The position numbers and the translations under genes were made by a program. The notes under the pieces were generated by a model. It was not told the origin of the DNA and did not search any database. It saw only the letters and a list, made by a program, of their open reading frames with translations. From Saprospirales bacterium GYS_P2D (GTDB lineage: Bacteria; Bacteroidota; Bacteroidia; Chitinophagales; Saprospiraceae): a stretch of DNA of 64,000 nt. Shown here in pieces: positions 43,604 to 52,569 of the stretch (positions within the stretch are counted from its first letter, which is position 1; each line of letters opens with the position of its first letter). The stretch is taken from NCBI GenBank assembly GCA_009833045.1, contig WUUP01000008.1, positions 124,001 through 188,000 of the forward strand. Direction: 5' to 3'.

Positions 43604-44713
43604 CTAAATCAGCGTCAAAACGTAGCCCAGTATAGCACCACCAAGTACTATGAAGGCACTGTTCATCTTCTGTAGACCGAATACCGCTGCCATGCTCAGG
43701 AGAGCTATCAGGATAGTCCTCCAGTCAGTCAGTGTCTCTCGTCCCATCTCTATACATACGGCGATGATCACTGCCACTGCAGCTATATTCACGGCATCGA
43801 GAAAGGCTGAAATGATGGCTGATTTTCGCATTTTTGGTACGAGAGGATTCAGTATGGATACGAATACGAAGGAGGGTAAGAATATCCCGATAGTTGCGGC
43901 TATTGAGCCCCAAAATCCTCCCAGTTGCCATCCTATGAATGTCGCTGTCGAGAGGACAGGGCCCGGAGTGAACTGACCGACTGCCACGGCATCGATGAGC
44001 TCTTGTCGAGTGAGTAAACCTGTATTGACCAGCTCGGCATCCAGATAGGCGAATAGGACATATCCGCTCCCATAGAGCAAAGCTCCGACCTTCAGAAATG
44101 TCCAAAGTATCTTCAGTGTGGTCGCTGATGTAGCTACCTGAAGGATGAGTAGGGGAGTGATACTGTGTAGTCGATCCTGAGGACGCCGAACGAAGTACCA
44201 AAGGAGGCCCAGCAACCCACATGCAAATAATGCAATGATCTCATGTACTCCATACAGACAGGCGATCAGTGTCAACACGCCGAGTAGGCCCAGCTCTACA
44301 GATTTGAGCGCTTTTTTGCCCAGGCGATGTACGGCTCCGAGTATGATAGCGATCACAGCAGGCTTGATCCCATAGATGAATGGCTCTACCGCTGGTAGCT
44401 GTCCGTACTGCTGATATAGCCATGCGAATATCATCGTGATCACGACCGCTGGGAATACAAAACAAGCACCTGCAACGATCAGACCCTGCCAGCCGGCACG
44501 CTCATGGCCGCAGTGCATGGTCATCTCGGTGGAGTTAGGTCCAGGTATGAGATTAGTCGCTCCGACGAGATCCAAGAAGTGCTGGTGCGTCATCCACTTT
44601 CGCTTTTTGACTACCTCGTCTTCCATCATAGCGATATGCGCAGCAGGCCCTCCAAAAGCAATGCTGCCCAGCTTGAAAAATAACTGTGCGACTTCTTTGA
44701 GATTACTATTCAT
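43604..44713 (-). CDS. chrA: Chromate efflux transporter, ChrA family
   Basis: The 369-residue protein has two CHR domains with about ten membrane helices. The N-terminal domain has the family motif FGGPAAHIAMMEDEVV and NLIPGPNSTEM; the second repeats it as VAVGQFTPGPVLST. ChrA members export chromate with the proton force. Many bacteria keep them without chromate exposure, so the natural substrate may be another oxyanion. Length is normal for the two-domain form. Confidence 0.93.
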   Translation of the reverse strand: MNSNLKEVAQLFFKLGSIAFGGPAAHIAMMEDEVVKKRKWMTHQHFLDLVGATNLIPGPNSTEMTMHCGHERAGWQGLIVAGACFVFPAVVITMIFAWLYQQYGQLPAVEPFIYGIKPAVIAIILGAVHRLGKKALKSVELGLLGVLTLIACLYGVHEIIALFACGLLGLLWYFVRRPQDRLHSITPLLILQVATSATTLKILWTFLKVGALLYGSGYVLFAYLDAELVNTGLLTRQELIDAVAVGQFTPGPVLSTATFIGWQLGGFWGSIAATIGIFLPSFVFVSILNPLVPKMRKSAIISAFLDAVNIAAVAVIIAVCIEMGRETLTDWRTILIALLSMAAVFGLQKMNSAFIVLGGAILGYVLTLI

Positions 44714-44835
44714 TCAGAGATGGTTTGATACTTATTTCGCTGCTAAAGATATCACTCAATACTTCTACGCTCAATTTTAGTTTCATTCTTTACGAATTCT
44801 TGATATGGATCAAGTGATGCTGTTTTTGTATGGTA

Positions 44836-44843
44836 TAGATTTG
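44836..44843 (+). promoter_or_regulatory. -7-like box upstream of the crotonase gene
   Basis: TAGATTTG matches TAnnTTTG 52 bp before the ATG of the crotonase gene. No -33 TTTG is seen at the right distance, so this is a partial match. Confidence 0.35.
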
Positions 44844-44895
44844 CTAAAGGCAAGTATAAACGCACATCGCATAGCCTTTTAAAAATTAACAACGC

Positions 44896-45741
44896 ATGAA
44901 ATACACACAAATCGAAGTGACTCATCAAGATGGGATCGCCATTATCAAGTTTAACCGACCAGAAGTCATGAATTGTGTCGGGCCTGTCACCCATGAAGAG
45001 TTAGTACATGCTTGGGGCGAGTTCAAAAATAATGATGAATTGAAAGTGGCAATCATCACTGGAGCGGGAGATCGGGCTTTTTGTGCAGGAGGAGACCTAA
45101 AGGCCGGCCTACAAGGCGAACTAATCAACTATTCAGAAGAAGAAAAGCAGGCGCATCGAAAGGGAAAAGCAGACGGTATCCTCGGGCCCACTCGATGGAC
45201 CGATATCTACAAGCCTATCATCGCTGCTGTCAATGGAGTGGCCTACGCAGGAGGCCTGGAGTGGGCTTGCTATGCGGATATGCGGATCGCAGAGGAGCAT
45301 GCTTCATTTGGGGTGACCTGCCGCCGGTGGAATATCGGACTGGCAGATGGTGGCACACAGCGCCTACCTCGGATCGTAGGGATGGGGCGAGCCATGGAGC
45401 TCATCCTCACTGGCAAGGTCATAGATGCTCAAGAAGCCTACCGTATCGGCCTGGCCAATGAAGTAGTACCTTCAGGGCAGTCACTCGAGAGAGCTATGGA
45501 AATTGCCAAATACCTCTGCACACTTCCTCAGCCTGCCATGAGATCTGATAAAGAAGCAGCAGTCAGAGGATTTGGCGAAAGCCTCGATGAAGGACTACGT
45601 ATAGAGGCTGGACTTTTTCTCGACTCCATCTACGAGCCAGAGACCATGGAGGGACTTCGCCAGTTTAATCATCGACTGCATCCGGATCGTCAGTATGACT
45701 CTGCGACTAAGACTCCAGGTATAGTCAGAAAAGGGAAGTAA
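44896..45741 (+). CDS. Enoyl-CoA hydratase/isomerase-family protein
   Basis: The 281-residue protein has the crotonase fold, with oxyanion-hole segments CAGGDLKAG (63-71) and GVAYAGGLEWA (114-124). In the active-site region VTCRRWNIGLADGG, Arg replaces the first catalytic Glu of enoyl-CoA hydratase; the second Glu, in MELILTG (E168), is kept. This variant is common in one crotonase subgroup and leaves hydratase activity uncertain. It is a single-gene unit. The 287-bp gap after it holds nothing I recognise. Confidence 0.9.
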   Translation: MKYTQIEVTHQDGIAIIKFNRPEVMNCVGPVTHEELVHAWGEFKNNDELKVAIITGAGDRAFCAGGDLKAGLQGELINYSEEEKQAHRKGKADGILGPTRWTDIYKPIIAAVNGVAYAGGLEWACYADMRIAEEHASFGVTCRRWNIGLADGGTQRLPRIVGMGRAMELILTGKVIDAQEAYRIGLANEVVPSGQSLERAMEIAKYLCTLPQPAMRSDKEAAVRGFGESLDEGLRIEAGLFLDSIYEPETMEGLRQFNHRLHPDRQYDSATKTPGIVRKGK

Positions 45742-46031
45742 TATAGAGTGAATATATAGATTCCATTTTGGGCTGATCTGATAGATGATATCAAGTGGTG
45801 TTGGACAGTAGTAGAGGGCTTGACTCGATGTCAAATTTTCTTAAAAAGGCCCGTTGAATTGAGTTTAAATTCCTTATTGAATAGGGATGTAAGTATATTG
45901 TAGTGTCCGATAGGTATAGAGAAAAATGTCAATTTAGTTACATTTATTTTCAGATTGAAATGTAGTGGTCTTATGTGTATGACCATGATTTTTACTGCAA
46001 CTAAGTTTTATCAGATACCAAAAAACAATTG

Positions 46032-47411
46032 ATGAGAAATCCAAAAAAACTTTACCTGATTCGGCTTTTTGTATTTGCTTTCGTAGTGATGCTTTATTCA
46101 TGTGCAGAAGAGATGGGGATGAGTCCTATGGAGCCTATGCCTGTAGACAATATTTTGGATATAGCATTGACGGATGCCATAGAGGGCGCTCCAAACTCTA
46201 CAGGAATATCTTCCTACATTTTGCCGGATAGTGAGGACTATGGGGCGATCCCACAAGACCCGAGAAACCCGATCACATCCGCTAAAGTAGAATTGGGTAA
46301 GTTCTTATTTCACGAGACGGCGTTTGGGACGAAAGCAGAAATGAAAGAACTGATAGGCTCATACTCATGTGCGTCATGTCATCATGCTGCTGCAGGGTTT
46401 CAGGCAGGGACAGCTCAAGGTATCGGCGAAGGAGGTATGGGATTTGGTATCAGAGGGGAGTCTCGTATGGTCAATCCTCACATCGATGAATCAAAGATAG
46501 ATGTACAACCACTCAGGAGTCCGAGTGCTATGAATGTAGCCTATCAGACTAATATGCTTTGGAATGGACAGTTTGGTGCTACTGCTCTCAATGATGGTAC
46601 AGATCATCTGTGGCCAGAGGGCACTCCGATAGCTGTCAATGTGCTCGGATATGAAGGTGTCGAGATACAAGCTATAGCAGGATATGGTGTGCACCGCCAT
46701 GCCTTTGATAAGCAGACTGTCATTGCTAATAGATATCAAGCATTATTTGATCAGGCATTCAGCGATATACCTGAGGATGAGCGGTATACTGTAGAATATG
46801 CAGGACTGGCTGTCGCTGCCTATGAGCGGACGCTATTAGCTAATAAGTCCCCATTTCAGCAGTGGCTCAGAGGTAATACCAGTGCCATGACTAATATTCA
46901 AAAAGAAGGGGCAGTACTCTTTTTGGGAAAGGGACAATGTGCTTCATGTCATGGAGGACCAAGTCTGGCCAATATGGAATTTCATGCTATCGGTATGAGA
47001 GATTTTCATCCTGATGAAGTATCCAATTACGTAGTAGGTGACGCATCATCAAAAGGTCGTAGTAGTTTTAGCCATGACAGTTCTGATGACTATAAGTTCA
47101 AAGTACCTCAGCTTTATAATCTAAAAGATTCACCCTTTTATGGGCATGGGGCATCTATGAGATCTGTCCGAGCAGTCATCGAATACAAAAATGACGCAAT
47201 ACCTGAGAATCCAGAAGTTCCTCAAAATCAACTATCGGCGCACTTTCAGCCTTTGGGATTGACAGACTCGGAGATAGATGCATTAGTAGCCTTTGTAGAG
47301 GACGGACTTTATGATCCAGATTTACAGCGGTACGTGCCCACTCATATCAAGTCTGGTCAGTGTTTTCCCAATAACGATCGGCAGTCTCGCATAGATCTTG
47401 GCTGCGAGTGA
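46032..47411 (+). CDS. Di-heme cytochrome c peroxidase-family lipoprotein
   Basis: The protein of about 459 residues starts at the ATG 46032 (a TTG at 46029 would add one residue). It has a lipobox (LYSC, C24) and two c-type heme motifs: CASCH at 113-117 and CASCHGG near residue 305. This is the CcpA/MauG architecture of periplasmic enzymes that reduce H2O2 or oxidise protein residues. The lipobox places it on a membrane. It is convergent with the cyclase gene, only 2 bp apart. Confidence 0.9.
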   Translation: MRNPKKLYLIRLFVFAFVVMLYSCAEEMGMSPMEPMPVDNILDIALTDAIEGAPNSTGISSYILPDSEDYGAIPQDPRNPITSAKVELGKFLFHETAFGTKAEMKELIGSYSCASCHHAAAGFQAGTAQGIGEGGMGFGIRGESRMVNPHIDESKIDVQPLRSPSAMNVAYQTNMLWNGQFGATALNDGTDHLWPEGTPIAVNVLGYEGVEIQAIAGYGVHRHAFDKQTVIANRYQALFDQAFSDIPEDERYTVEYAGLAVAAYERTLLANKSPFQQWLRGNTSAMTNIQKEGAVLFLGKGQCASCHGGPSLANMEFHAIGMRDFHPDEVSNYVVGDASSKGRSSFSHDSSDDYKFKVPQLYNLKDSPFYGHGASMRSVRAVIEYKNDAIPENPEVPQNQLSAHFQPLGLTDSEIDALVAFVEDGLYDPDLQRYVPTHIKSGQCFPNNDRQSRIDLGCE

Positions 47412-47413
47412 GC

Positions 47414-49222
47414 TTAGCTTTGCGTCTTTGGGTGAGATACAAAATACATTTGTAGGCTACCTTTACCTTTTACTTCTTGGGGTGCTCGGGCTTCGCAGAC
47501 ATACTGTGAGGAGATCTGCTGATAGGTCGACTCTGAGATATTGACTCGACCTGGGATCGAATGACTCTCGATTCTTGATGCGGTGTTGACAGTATCACCC
47601 CATATGTCATAGGCAAATTTCTTAAGTCCTACCACTCCTGCTACTACTGGTCCAGAATGTATGCCTATCCTGATATCAAGGGCGAGTTCTTCGTTCATGT
47701 TTTGAGTCTTATGATGTACATACTCGATCATCTCCAGAGCGGTCCCCACTACCGATACAGCATGGTCAGTGGATTCGACCGGTAGTCCACTGGCGCACAT
47801 ATATCCATCTCCCAGCGTTTTTATCTTTTCGAGACCATTTTTAGTGATGATTTTGTCAAAAGCGGTAAAGTATTCATCTATTGTCTGGACTACATCCTCA
47901 GGCGAGAGATGCTGAGAATAAGATGTGAATCCTACAAAGTCAGCAAATAGTACCGAGACTGAGTCATATTTTCTGGCTTTTACTTTTCCTTTTCTTTTTA
48001 GTTCTTCAGCTACAGCATGAGGGAGAATATTGAGCAATAGCTCCTCCGATCTTTCTTTCTCTTGGGCTATTATTTGATTAGATCTTTTGATGATACGATT
48101 ACTCCGGTAGAGCACTATGGCTAATAGACTGAGTAGGCCCAATCCAACAAAAGCCGCTGTGCTATAGGCTTTTTGAGTTTTGCGTTGCTGCTCTACGAGA
48201 TCGAGTTCTGCTTGCTTTTGCGATACTTCAAATTCTGTTCGCTCATTAGCCAATGCTTCGACCGTCTCTATATTATTGACGCTATCCCGTATAGTGATGT
48301 GCTGCCTGTAGTGATAGAATGCTTTGCTTTCATCATCGCTGGCCTCATATATCTCTGATAGTTTTAGATGAGCCTGACTGATTTCGGACTTGAGTCCATG
48401 CTCCTGTGCTAAGTCAAGACTTCGAAGTGTGACCTTGATAGCTTGAGGAGTGTCCCCATTATGCAGATAGATATCAGCTATATAGGTCAAGAAGACGGAA
48501 ATAGGATAAAAACTTTGACGGCGTTCGAATATTTCAATGGCTCGATTGAGATGGTCCTCCGCTTGTAGGTGTTTACCCTGCTCGGCGTAGACCATGCCCA
48601 GATTGCCCAGATTGAAGGCGGTCCCTTCTTCATTATTGAGTGTCTCAAAAAGGGTCAAGGATTGGGTGAAGTAGTCTCCGGCCTCGCTGATATCGCCATT
48701 GCTAAAATGTGCATCACCCAGATTGATCAGTAGGGTAGCAATGGATATGGTATCCTTTACTTTTTCGAGATTAGCGATAGCTCTTTTGTAGTAGGTGAAT
48801 CCATTGTCAAAATTGCCACTGTTGACATAGGTATCAGCGATCGAACTCTGTAGCTGACCTGCTTCTCGAGACATGTCATTGGCTATAGCCAATTCTAAAC
48901 CTGGGAAAAATGAACGGAGAGCTTCTTCAAAATTGGACTGAACCAGATGAGCCTGACCCTGAGACATGGCCCCTAATACTTGATATCGCACATTTTGCTG
49001 ATGCTGAGCGATGCGCACGATCTGCTCGGCGTAGTCGATCACACGGGCGGGATCAGACTCGTAGTAAGATAGGTCGTATAGGACGGGCAGATAGGACGCA
49101 TCAGAGCTGTCTAATGACTGCCAAACTGAAAACAAACTATCTGCCTTTGACTGATCTTGTGAGTATATCGGCTGTGCGGAGAGCCATACTGCCAAGATCA
49201 AGAATCCTATTTTTTTCGTCAT
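47414..49222 (-). CDS. TPR-transmembrane class III adenylate cyclase
   Basis: The 602-residue protein has a signal peptide (about 1-21), a series of TPR repeats (about 80-320), a coiled segment, one membrane helix (355-373) and a C-terminal class III cyclase domain. Metal Asp residues are D428 (LFADFVGFT) and D472 (TLGDGYM). Base-selective residues K468 and D539 match adenylate rather than guanylate cyclases; N546 and R550 are also kept. It should sense something through periplasmic TPRs and make cAMP in the cytosol. It follows the small gene at 49231 by 8 bp. Confidence 0.93.
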   Translation of the reverse strand: MTKKIGFLILAVWLSAQPIYSQDQSKADSLFSVWQSLDSSDASYLPVLYDLSYYESDPARVIDYAEQIVRIAQHQQNVRYQVLGAMSQGQAHLVQSNFEEALRSFFPGLELAIANDMSREAGQLQSSIADTYVNSGNFDNGFTYYKRAIANLEKVKDTISIATLLINLGDAHFSNGDISEAGDYFTQSLTLFETLNNEEGTAFNLGNLGMVYAEQGKHLQAEDHLNRAIEIFERRQSFYPISVFLTYIADIYLHNGDTPQAIKVTLRSLDLAQEHGLKSEISQAHLKLSEIYEASDDESKAFYHYRQHITIRDSVNNIETVEALANERTEFEVSQKQAELDLVEQQRKTQKAYSTAAFVGLGLLSLLAIVLYRSNRIIKRSNQIIAQEKERSEELLLNILPHAVAEELKRKGKVKARKYDSVSVLFADFVGFTSYSQHLSPEDVVQTIDEYFTAFDKIITKNGLEKIKTLGDGYMCASGLPVESTDHAVSVVGTALEMIEYVHHKTQNMNEELALDIRIGIHSGPVVAGVVGLKKFAYDIWGDTVNTASRIESHSIPGRVNISESTYQQISSQYVCEARAPQEVKGKGSLQMYFVSHPKTQS

Positions 49223-49230
49223 AGGTCGCC

Positions 49231-49620
49231 TTAAGTAGTGCTTCCTTTCATCTTCATCTTCGGATCATCGATATACTGCTGCGGTGCACCATCCAGTTGA
49301 AATCCAATATTATAGTTTTCCATATCGCCTCCGTGAAAACCACTTTTGATAGTACCCGTAGCGGAGCCATCGCTATTGCAGGTCACGGTATTCAGGAAGT
49401 CCACGCTTCCGCTCTTAGGAGCGATGGAGGTGATCTTGCTGACACGACTGCCCGGCTTAATTACCCAGTTGATAGTATCTCCAGAAGTTACTTCTGTAGT
49501 GATGTCGTCTTGATTATTGCCGCCAGTAGCTCCGTCATGCTGTTCAGAGTCCCAGACGTGTAGTTTGTGCTGATTGTCGCCATTTGGATTGTAGTCGACT
49601 GTGATTGTGATAGTAGCCAT
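49231..49620 (-). CDS. Small beta-rich hypothetical protein, cyclase-linked
   Basis: I start this at 49620 (MATITITVDYNPNGDN), giving 129 residues; a frame from 49668 has no support. The protein is rich in beta-prone residues, Gly and Asp, with no signal peptide. It ends in a DDPKMKMKG tail that resembles the last strand of some small Bacteroidota beta-sandwich proteins. It precedes the cyclase by 8 bp, so it is probably co-transcribed. I do not recognise a family. Confidence 0.7.
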   Translation of the reverse strand: MATITITVDYNPNGDNQHKLHVWDSEQHDGATGGNNQDDITTEVTSGDTINWVIKPGSRVSKITSIAPKSGSVDFLNTVTCNSDGSATGTIKSGFHGGDMENYNIGFQLDGAPQQYIDDPKMKMKGSTT

Positions 49621-49772
49621 TTTTTGTTGATTTAAGCTGTTTAGAAATAGGATGTTTTTTTGACTCACTTAAGATAGGTATTCTGATCGACTGAACAGTC
49701 GAACTTGTCATTACTTCTTCAGCATATTGGTATATGCGGATTTGATAGTTGCTCGATAAGGTCAGCTGTGAC

Positions 49773-50972
49773 CTAACCCGCTATGGATATCTCATAAATT
49801 TCGAGTCTTTTTTGATCATAAGCTCCTACTAAGAGATAGTAGCGATTTTTATGCTTTTTGATTGTCATACCATTGTATACTGCATATCCCAGATCGATAG
49901 AGCTGATAGGCCGTAGTATGCCAGCCGGATCCAGTCTGCAGATCTGGATACCCTGATCATCACGAGTGGCTATGAATACGTATTGCTCAGTATCGCTGAG
50001 TGAGAGTAGTTCTATTCGGGTGATGCCTTTGAACCGTAGCTGCTCGTCATCAGTCACAGTACTGTGAGGATTGATGCGTCCGTCGCTGTGGATTTTGAAT
50101 ACATTGATGCCATCTCCGTGATAGTCTTTTTCGGCTCCATCTGTACCATAGTGTACGTTGTGGCGATGACCAACGATTAAGTAGCTCGAGCTATCTATGG
50201 TCGTAGCAGTGAGGGAGAAAGTACCATTGAGATAGAGCTCGTCGTCATCGGAGATATGAGAGATATACTCCAGTCGGCCATCCTGAGCAACTCGATAGCT
50301 GGTCACACCTCCATCAAAAAATGATCCGGTGAAAGCATAGAGCCGCCCAGATCGCTCGAGAGTAGTCATACCTATCATCCCGTGTACATAGTGCAGGCTA
50401 TCATGTGCTATCGACTGGACATGTTGTAACTTGCCCTTAGGAAGAAGCTCATATACTGACATGCCTCGATCGAGCCCTCCAGCATATATGTATGAATGAC
50501 CATCTATAGTGAGATGATCTATAGTGACTACCTCCCCGATATAGCTACTATCTGTATCATAGGTACTATTGATCAGTAGAAGTGTGCCATTAGCTTGCTG
50601 TCGATATACTTCGATAGCGTCGTTTGCTTTATTGCCCATGATGATATACTCGCTGTCATCTGCAGATACCGATGTCAAGGCTCTGGCACCTCCACGACGA
50701 TCTGTATGTTTGATCTCTTGAATCAGCGATAGATGATCCGATGCACTTACCTCGTATACTTGTAGCGTCTGCTGCTCTCCGGCAGCATAGGCATAGAGCT
50801 GTCCTTCGTACTCATCAAGGAGCACTGATACCAGACGTCCAGATAGATCAGTAGTATCCAGACGGATGAGTGAGATATCTCTGGCCGGGATCGTGGTAGA
50901 CTGACTCTCGCAGCTTAATAGGAAGATTGTGAGGATCACCAATGAGAATAAGTAATGGTACATTTTGAGCAT
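49773..50972 (-). CDS. Beta-propeller lipoprotein (lactonase-like)
   Basis: The 399-residue protein has a lipobox (LLSC near residue 20) and about seven propeller-like repeats (for example EVYRQQANGTLLLINST and VYELLPKGKLQHVQSI). The repeats resemble the lactonase/6-phosphogluconolactonase family. No catalytic residues can be assigned. As a lipoprotein it sits outside the cytosol. It lies 152 bp upstream of the 129-residue gene on the same strand. Function unknown. Confidence 0.75.
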   Translation of the reverse strand: MLKMYHYLFSLVILTIFLLSCESQSTTIPARDISLIRLDTTDLSGRLVSVLLDEYEGQLYAYAAGEQQTLQVYEVSASDHLSLIQEIKHTDRRGGARALTSVSADDSEYIIMGNKANDAIEVYRQQANGTLLLINSTYDTDSSYIGEVVTIDHLTIDGHSYIYAGGLDRGMSVYELLPKGKLQHVQSIAHDSLHYVHGMIGMTTLERSGRLYAFTGSFFDGGVTSYRVAQDGRLEYISHISDDDELYLNGTFSLTATTIDSSSYLIVGHRHNVHYGTDGAEKDYHGDGINVFKIHSDGRINPHSTVTDDEQLRFKGITRIELLSLSDTEQYVFIATRDDQGIQICRLDPAGILRPISSIDLGYAVYNGMTIKKHKNRYYLLVGAYDQKRLEIYEISIAG

Positions 50973-51116
50973 GGGAATATGATTGATGCGAAATGAGATA
51001 ATGGATTAGTACACTAAATTATCAATTAGAATCAGAAGCTTATTTATGTAGATACACATTATGATTATGGATTCAGAGGATCACATTTTTGTCAGATTCA
51101 GTATTTTGGCCGGTCG

Positions 51117-52157
51117 ATGAGTATGACAAAACGCCTATTCTACATTTTTGTGAAAAATCTGTCTCGTTACGGATTGCCTATCTTCTTTAAGCGTCTGCGG
51201 ATAGAGGGGCTCGATCGACTCCCAAAGGATAGAGCTTACATCTTAGCTCCTAATCATCAGAATGCCTTTATAGATGCTATGCTCTTAGGATCTTTTGCAG
51301 ATAGGCCGGTGCATTATCTCACAAGATCTGATGTCTTCGGAGATGGGTTTTTTCGTTGGGTACTCAATGCGCTGAATATGTGGCCCGTATATCGCATGCG
51401 AGATGGTATCGATCAGCTGGCTAAAAATGATGAGACCTTTGCTAAGTGCGAGCGACTCCTTCAGAATAAGGGAGCATTATTGATCTTTCCCGAGGCTAAT
51501 ACTCAGAAGCATCACTATCTCCGCTCACTCTCTAAAGGTACGGCTCGACTGGCTATGCAGACTCAGCTCAAAATGGATGAGGAGCTATATGTGGTGCCTG
51601 TAGGGATTAATTACTTTGATCATGATCGACCTCGACATCCACTATATCTATCGATAGGGGAGCCTATCGATATCAGTACTTATAGAGCGCAGCATGATGA
51701 GCATCCTGCCAGAGCTATAAATCAACTCCGCAAGGATATGACTCAGGGCCTTCATGCTGAATTACTCCTCCCTGATAATGGTGAATACTATCCACAGCAA
51801 AAAAGTACGATCTCTACACTCAGATCAGACTGGACATCTGCAGATATAGCGGCCATCCGATCTGGAGATCGAGTAGCAGACTATCCTGCTCCTCGTCGTG
51901 ATCTATGGTCGATGCTACTTAGCCTACCTAACCTACCATTACTCTGGTTGATCCGTTATGTCATTAGGACTAAGGTCAAAGATGATCAGTTCGTCCTCTC
52001 GCTCAAGTTTGGATTTGGAATATTCTTATTTCCTATTTATTGGTTGTTGATCGCTGGTTTGTTGGCTTACTTATTCAGTTGGCAGATAGGAGGCGGAGCT
52101 CTTTTAGTGATGATCTCGACATTATTTCTCTACGAGGATTATCGATATCGTAAGTAG
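51117..52157 (+). CDS. PlsC-type lysophospholipid acyltransferase
   Basis: The 346-residue protein has the acyltransferase motif NHQNAFID (H47, D53), which has one residue more between His and Asp than the common H(X4)D, and the FPEANTQ block near 124. The C-terminal third has two membrane helices (about 295-333). This long PlsC variant is common in Bacteroidota and probably acylates lysophospholipid or glycolipid precursors. ATG codons at 51117 and 51123 are both possible. It precedes the tandem duplication at 52178. Confidence 0.88.
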   Translation: MSMTKRLFYIFVKNLSRYGLPIFFKRLRIEGLDRLPKDRAYILAPNHQNAFIDAMLLGSFADRPVHYLTRSDVFGDGFFRWVLNALNMWPVYRMRDGIDQLAKNDETFAKCERLLQNKGALLIFPEANTQKHHYLRSLSKGTARLAMQTQLKMDEELYVVPVGINYFDHDRPRHPLYLSIGEPIDISTYRAQHDEHPARAINQLRKDMTQGLHAELLLPDNGEYYPQQKSTISTLRSDWTSADIAAIRSGDRVADYPAPRRDLWSMLLSLPNLPLLWLIRYVIRTKVKDDQFVLSLKFGFGIFLFPIYWLLIAGLLAYLFSWQIGGGALLVMISTLFLYEDYRYRK

Positions 52158-52177
52158 TTGAGAGTTAGGATTCTTGC

Positions 52178-52562
52178 TGTTTCCTTTATCTTCCTGTCAT
52201 CTCGACCATCGGGAGAGATACTTTGATACCAAAGGTAGGTCTCAAGCTACTGATTATCATTCGTATTAGAGTATCTGGGAGCTTGTGTTATCAGCCCTGA
52301 AGCCCATAGCCTTCTTCTTCCAAAGTCACAGTATTTCTCCTTCCTGTGTCAGTCGAAAAGACAGTTGTTTTAGACTATTCTGTTTTCTTTCCTTGTTATC
52401 TCGACGATAGGAGAGATACTTTGACGTCGGGGGTAGGTGTCAAGCTATAGATCACCAAAATTGCAGAGCATCCACCAGCTCATGTTATCAGCCCAAAAGC
52501 CCATAGCCTTCTTCTTCCAAAATCAGAATGCTTCTCCTTCCTGCGTAAGTCAAAAAGACAAG
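52178..52562. repeat. Imperfect tandem duplication, about 185 bp unit
   Basis: Copy 1 (52178-52363) and copy 2 (52381-52562) share blocks such as ATCTCGACCATCGGGAGAGA/ATCTCGACGATAGGAGAGAT and CCCATAGCCTTCTTCTTCCA, with a period of about 198 bp. The opening TGTCATCTCGACC-GGGAGAGAT resembles the dispersed intergenic repeats seen in Bacteroidota genomes. No gene is visible in this 412-bp gap. Confidence 0.85.
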
Positions 52563-52569
52563 TAGTATT

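Noticed and set aside
43725-44222. Antisense-like alternative frame in chrA
   Set aside because: Composition is that of an out-of-frame reading of the ChrA gene with no domain.
45081-45461. Alternative plus-strand frame inside the crotonase gene
   Set aside because: Arg- and Gly-rich, no domain; the crotonase reading is complete.
45742-46028. Gene in the gap between crotonase and the di-heme peroxidase
   Set aside because: No open frame with a good start or domain was found on either strand.
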